A stretch of DNA of 64,000 nt, from NCBI GenBank assembly GCA_934270475.1, contig CAKQPS010000003.1, forward strand, positions 124,001 through 188,000, in the 5' to 3' direction. This document shows, piece after piece, positions 60,952-64,000 of the stretch. The translations under genes and the position numbers were made by a program. This DNA is from an uncultured Alphaproteobacteria bacterium (GTDB taxonomy: Bacteria; Pseudomonadota; Alphaproteobacteria; RF32; CAG-239). The notes under the pieces are model-generated. The model did not search any database, was not told where the DNA came from, and saw only the letters and a list, made by a program, of their open reading frames with translations. Every line of letters begins with the position of its first letter. Position 1 is the first letter of the stretch.

Positions 60952-62208
60952 ATGAAGAAGATTTTAGCTAACGGTTTAACCGTGTTGTGTTCAATCTCTA
61001 ACAATCAGGAAGTGTCTCTGACCTTCAAGTGTGGACATGTTAACGAGCCTAAGCTCGGCCTTGCCGCTGTTTACGAGAATATCGTGGCTCAGAATTCAAG
61101 CAACTTGGGCTCTGTTTGCGGCGGTTCGCTCACGTCTTTTGTTACCGGTGTAAAGAGTTCTATCACCGTGGCTATCAAGAGCTTGTTTGACAACTGTTAC
61201 AACACAGCTGTTACACCAAAGGCTCTCAAGAACGCAATCGCTGACATTGTCAAGCATACTCAGGATTTGGCTCCGCTTCCAAAGCGTCAGGCAAAGCTCG
61301 CTTACAAGCACACGGCTTTCGGCAAGAATGAGGTGTTCTGGAGACCTGAAGATTACATCTCTCGTCTTTCAGAGTTGACCGTCGCAGACGTCAAGGACTA
61401 CATCGTCAGCAATTTCGTCGGCAGCAACCTGGTTATCAGCTACCGCGGTCACAAGGAGGACTTTGAGACTGTTGTGGAGATTGCAGAAAGATACTTCGGC
61501 TCATTCGACAAGGGTAAGCGCGCAGACATCAATCTGGAGTATACCGGTGGTTTTTCTGTTATAGAGGGTAACGGCGCTCTGCAGCTCGCGCTTTTTGGCT
61601 GGGACATCTCAAAGGGATGTAACACCGCCGAGGTAAACGTGTTGCTCAGCTTGCTTTCGGGTCGCATGGAGCGCTCGCTTGGTGAAGCCGGTCTCGCCGC
61701 AGAATCTGAAGTTAAGATTGCAGGCTACTTTGGTCTTCGCACCTTGCGCATCGGCGTTTCTTGCGCCAGCAAAAGCGACTTCAGCAAGTGCATAACGATT
61801 GTTTGTGATAACGTTAAGCGCTTGCAGCTTGGTCTTGCATCTGACCGTCGTATGGAAACATCTCGTCAGCGCGCCATGACTGAGCGTCTCGCAATCTCTA
61901 ATGAGGCTCTTCCTCGTTCGGTTGAGGCAGCTTGGGCTTTGCTCGGTCGCAACATTGACTATGACAATGATCGTGCGATTGCCAATATCTGGGAAGTTTC
62001 AGCCAGCGATGTTCGCTACGCCGCTCAGGATATTTTCTCAAAGAAGATGACTTGTGTGCTTTACACCAACAAGCCGTATCCGACGGAAGATGTCATTCTC
62101 AAGGCAATGTCTCCTGAGCCAAAGGTTGCATCCGCGCCTGAAAAGCCGGTCTTTTCAAGTTCCGAGCGCGCCGCAATGGATCGAGTAGACGCTCTGAACG
62201 CAGACTAA
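60952..62208 (+). CDS. M16 peptidase-like protein lacking the zinc motif, 418 aa
   Basis: The plan of an M16 (insulinase/pitrilysin-like) protein is present: start LANGLTVLCSISNNQEVSLT and a two-domain length; FWRPEDYISRLSELTVADVK and YIVSNFVGSNLVISYRGHKE match the part where family members read ...DYVKKHYVPNNMVLVVAG. At the usual H-x-x-E-H place it reads LGLAAVYENIVAQNSSN, so the zinc ligands are gone and it should be inactive, perhaps a partner or binding subunit. Lysine is mostly AAG and leucine often CTC/CTT, unlike the neighbours (AAA, TTG, CTG). With the missing Shine-Dalgarno this suggests transfer, possibly from Bacteroidota. Confidence 0.7.
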   Translation: MKKILANGLTVLCSISNNQEVSLTFKCGHVNEPKLGLAAVYENIVAQNSSNLGSVCGGSLTSFVTGVKSSITVAIKSLFDNCYNTAVTPKALKNAIADIVKHTQDLAPLPKRQAKLAYKHTAFGKNEVFWRPEDYISRLSELTVADVKDYIVSNFVGSNLVISYRGHKEDFETVVEIAERYFGSFDKGKRADINLEYTGGFSVIEGNGALQLALFGWDISKGCNTAEVNVLLSLLSGRMERSLGEAGLAAESEVKIAGYFGLRTLRIGVSCASKSDFSKCITIVCDNVKRLQLGLASDRRMETSRQRAMTERLAISNEALPRSVEAAWALLGRNIDYDNDRAIANIWEVSASDVRYAAQDIFSKKMTCVLYTNKPYPTEDVILKAMSPEPKVASAPEKPVFSSSERAAMDRVDALNAD

Positions 62209-62229
62209 ATAACCTAATCTTCTAAAATC

Positions 62230-62265
62230 AAAGAGGTACGTTTTTATAACGTACCTCTTTCTTTT
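62230..62265 (+). terminator. Terminator of the M16-like gene
   Basis: AAAGAGGTACGTT / AACGTACCTCTTT, perfect 13-base arms with a 5-base loop, then CTTTT. Confidence 0.85.
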
Positions 62266-62278
62266 ATGCTTGCATTTT

Positions 62279-62320
62279 GCGGCGTCATAAACTATATGAC
62301 TCCTAAAAGGAGACAGCCGC
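62279..62320 (+). promoter_or_regulatory. Folded leader that hides the ribosome binding site
   Basis: P1 GCGGC (62279-62283) pairs with GCCGC (62316-62320). Inside it lie P2 GTCAT/ATGAC (62284-62288, 62296-62300) and P3 TCCT/AGGA (62301-62304, 62308-62311). P3 sequesters the AGGAG of the 62322 gene and P1 ends one base before its ATG. A three-way junction of 42 bases; ligand or partner unknown. Confidence 0.55.
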
Positions 62321-62321
62321 T

Positions 62322-63170
62322 ATGTGGGATATGCTTGCAGAAACTCTGCTTGATAATATTAAAATTTTTCCGTTTTTATTTGTTACTTATTTGTTTTTAG
62401 AATATTTGGAGCGCAAGACTTCAGATAAAACCACTGCTGCCATTCAAAAAGCAAACAAAGCCGGACCGCTTATCGGCGGAGCGCTTGGAGTTTTGCCGCA
62501 ATGCGGATTCTCTGTTGTTGCTGCCAATTTATTTGCCGCCCGCGTAATCACTTTGGGCACGTTAATTGCCATTTTTCTTTCTACTTCTGATGAATTGCTG
62601 CCGATTCTAATTTCCTATGACGCTCCGTTTTCGGTGATTGCCGTCATTATCGGTTATAAGGCTGCCTGCGGAGTTGTTTTTGGCTATTTGATTGATTTTA
62701 CGTTTAAAAAGCATCATTCTTTGCCAGAACCTGATGTTGAAACTCTGTGTCAAAACGAGCATTGCCATTGTGAAGAAGATGAGCCGCTTTGGAAACCTGC
62801 ACTTTACCATTCAGTACGCATTACTCTGTTTATTTTGGCAGTCAGTCTGATTTTGAATATCTGTCTGCACTATTACGGCAGTTCGGACAAATTGCCGCAG
62901 CTGTTGCAATATCCATTGTTAGGCGAGATGCTCAGCGCTGTAATCGGGCTTATTCCAAATTGCTCTGCCTCAGTGATTTTAACCCAAATGTATATTCTGA
63001 ATTATATTGATTTCAGTACCATGATGAGCGGCAGCTTGGTCAGCGGCGGAGTAGGGCTGTTGGTACTGTTCAGGGTAAACCGCCCCTTAAAGCAAAACCT
63101 TAAAATTGTCGCTTTGCTTTATATCTGCGGCTTGCTCGGCGGCTTATGCAGCAATTTGCTGGAATTTTAA
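62322..63170 (+). CDS. Putative metal transporter (ArsP_2/PF11449-like permease), 282 aa
   Basis: Polytopic inner-membrane protein with eight or more helices. The hallmark is a duplicated motif: GGALGVLPQCGFSVVAANLF with ITLGTLIAIFLSTSDELLPI in the first half and IGLIPNCSASVILTQMYI with MMSGSLVSGGVGLLVLF in the second, an inverted-repeat permease. A His/Cys/acidic loop between the halves (CQNEHCHCEEDE) could bind a metal. Homologues are annotated as putative manganese or heavy-metal exporters; direction and metal are unproven. The AGGAG site lies in a hairpin (see leader), so translation is probably controlled. Confidence 0.8.
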   Translation: MWDMLAETLLDNIKIFPFLFVTYLFLEYLERKTSDKTTAAIQKANKAGPLIGGALGVLPQCGFSVVAANLFAARVITLGTLIAIFLSTSDELLPILISYDAPFSVIAVIIGYKAACGVVFGYLIDFTFKKHHSLPEPDVETLCQNEHCHCEEDEPLWKPALYHSVRITLFILAVSLILNICLHYYGSSDKLPQLLQYPLLGEMLSAVIGLIPNCSASVILTQMYILNYIDFSTMMSGSLVSGGVGLLVLFRVNRPLKQNLKIVALLYICGLLGGLCSNLLEF

Positions 63171-63180
63171 TTCACATATT

Positions 63181-63351
63181 GTCATTGCGAGGAGAATCTA
63201 ACAGGAGGCATTAAGCTAACGTTTTTTGCACCAGTTATTCTATGCCCCGTGCATAGAATCTTGTGGCAACAAGTAACTAACCTAGTCAATAAATTTTCAT
63301 TATATCACGCCTGATTTTTATGGGCATATCAAGCAAGATTTGGTTAGTTAC
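63181..63351. repeat. Cluster of inverted repeats, probable intergenic element
   Basis: Begins with GTCATTGCGAGGAGAATCT, which resembles the start of CATTGCGAGGAG-type repeats found in other bacterial genomes. Then ATTCTATGC/GCATAGAAT (63237-63259), CTTGT/ACAAG (63260-63273) and GTAACTAACC (63273-63282) with its exact complement GGTTAGTTAC (63342-63351). No coding frame. Looks like a decayed small mobile or palindromic element. Confidence 0.45.
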
Positions 63352-63391
63352 AAAACAAATGCTTAAAATTTTAGCTTAAACATCTTTAAGG

Positions 63392-64000
63392 TTAAAACTT
63401 TACAGCAATAGAACAAAGTTTTTGTTCGGCACAAAAGTTGCAGGAATCTCTTATGTCGCTTAAAGATACATTTCTGAGACATTTTTGAGACTTCGTTGTA
63501 TCGCAAGTGGTGTTACCATAATAAGTAGCAAAATGTATTTTTTTGGCTATTGTAACATATATTATCTTAATACTGTTACTTAACGGCTTTAATGTATTGT
63601 TGAATAAATCGTTACATAATTTGTCTGTAGTTGAGTATTTTTCTGAGTTTTGAAAGACATAATCAATAGAAAGCTCTGTTTTGTTAGCAAAAATCTGTAC
63701 AATGTTTCCCATATCATCTCTTAGATTGAAGTTATTTTCTTTTTTCCAGGTTGCAGGAATAAGTCCAGCTGCTTCGGCAATCATTGTCATGCCTGTATTT
63801 GTTTGTTTAGCTAAATTTTTTGTTTCAATAACATAATCAAGCATGCCTAGAACTAAGTAATTATAATGTTCTAACGTTCTGTTAACCTTAAATTTTTCCA
63901 TAGCTTTGGAATAACCGGCAATCCCGCCAGCCGTCAGCACCCCGATAATAGCCAGCACCCCAAGCATTTCTATCATACTCCGCCCTAGCGGGTTTGTCTG
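63392..64000 (-). CDS. Type IV prepilin-like protein (5' end beyond the window)
   Basis: The frame runs out of the right edge: before the first methionine it reads QTNPLGRS, so the start lies outside. LG/RSMIEMLGVLAIIGVLTAG is a class III-like prepilin N-terminus: glycine at -1, glutamate at +5, then the hydrophobic helix. The mature part is 190-200 residues with about eight cysteines near the C-terminus (CDTTKSQKCLRN, CNFCAEQKLC), pointing to disulfides. A minor pilin or pseudopilin of a type II secretion or pilus system is likely. Many such genes occur in the RF32-type gut Alphaproteobacteria, as I recall. Confidence 0.85.
   Translation of the reverse strand, partial: QTNPLGRSMIEMLGVLAIIGVLTAGGIAGYSKAMEKFKVNRTLEHYNYLVLGMLDYVIETKNLAKQTNTGMTMIAEAAGLIPATWKKENNFNLRDDMGNIVQIFANKTELSIDYVFQNSEKYSTTDKLCNDLFNNTLKPLSNSIKIIYVTIAKKIHFATYYGNTTCDTTKSQKCLRNVSLSDIRDSCNFCAEQKLCSIAVKF

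Noticed and set aside
62209..62321. yybP-ykoY manganese riboswitch
   Set aside because: The region is too short and lacks the two conserved loop sequences of that element; the three-way junction seen is different.

Overview
The window looks like a chromosome segment of an uncultured, probably gut-associated anaerobic alphaproteobacterium. Three things support this. The cell-wall/replication cluster (SLT lytic transglycosylase, RlpA, D-Ala-D-Ala carboxypeptidase, tmk, holB, tatD, MBL hydrolase) has an order known from Alphaproteobacteria. A full-length pyruvate:ferredoxin oxidoreductase points to anaerobic metabolism. The pilin N-terminus (GRSMIEMLGVLAIIG) resembles those I associate with the uncultured RF32/Rs-D84 gut lineage. 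The lineage is an inference; the housekeeping genes are Gram-negative (lpxA, mltB-like, rlpA).

Layout. 0-5 kb: rpsA (minus), small regulators, tRNA-Gln and a CspA-type protein, then a 430-nt gene-free stretch holding five paralogous hairpins, all with a GTGA tetraloop, the last ending in a T-run; I read this as an undescribed structured RNA. 5-18.4 kb: a secreted YwqK/ankyrin protein, a broken HTH gene, greA with a leader terminator, a eukaryotic-type phosphomannomutase-like HAD protein overlapping folA and thyA, an orphan histidine kinase, then mutS, a MazG-like gene and priA. 18.4-34.9 kb: a compact podovirus-like prophage (repressor, GroES-like co-chaperonin, portal, tail fibre genes, holin, endolysin, terminase, scaffold, capsid, adaptor, stabilisation protein, GNAT protein, putative ejection protein) with no recognisable replication genes or integrase in the block. 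34.9-36.1 kb: tRNA-Ala, a small serine recombinase, tRNA-Asn and tRNA-Cys.

36.2-46.3 kb: rpiB-glyA-mscL (MscL carries a zinc ribbon), then the envelope/replication cluster and a DHH phosphoesterase. 46.4-64 kb: core genes (RsmB-like methyltransferase, lpxA, glycosyltransferase, thrS, nifJ) alternate with single genes of unknown function that have no Shine-Dalgarno sequence, mostly their own promoter and terminator, and in part different codon use; three share a leader that is nearly the same in sequence. The window ends with a degenerate M16 peptidase homologue, a putative metal transporter behind a small folded leader that hides its ribosome binding site, and the 3' part of a type IV prepilin-like gene.

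The most unusual items are the five-hairpin RNA locus, the family of SD-less single-gene cassettes, the phage GroES-like gene behind an operator-bearing promoter plus attenuator, and a phage gene interrupted by an in-frame TAA whose N-terminal module is duplicated 7 kb away.
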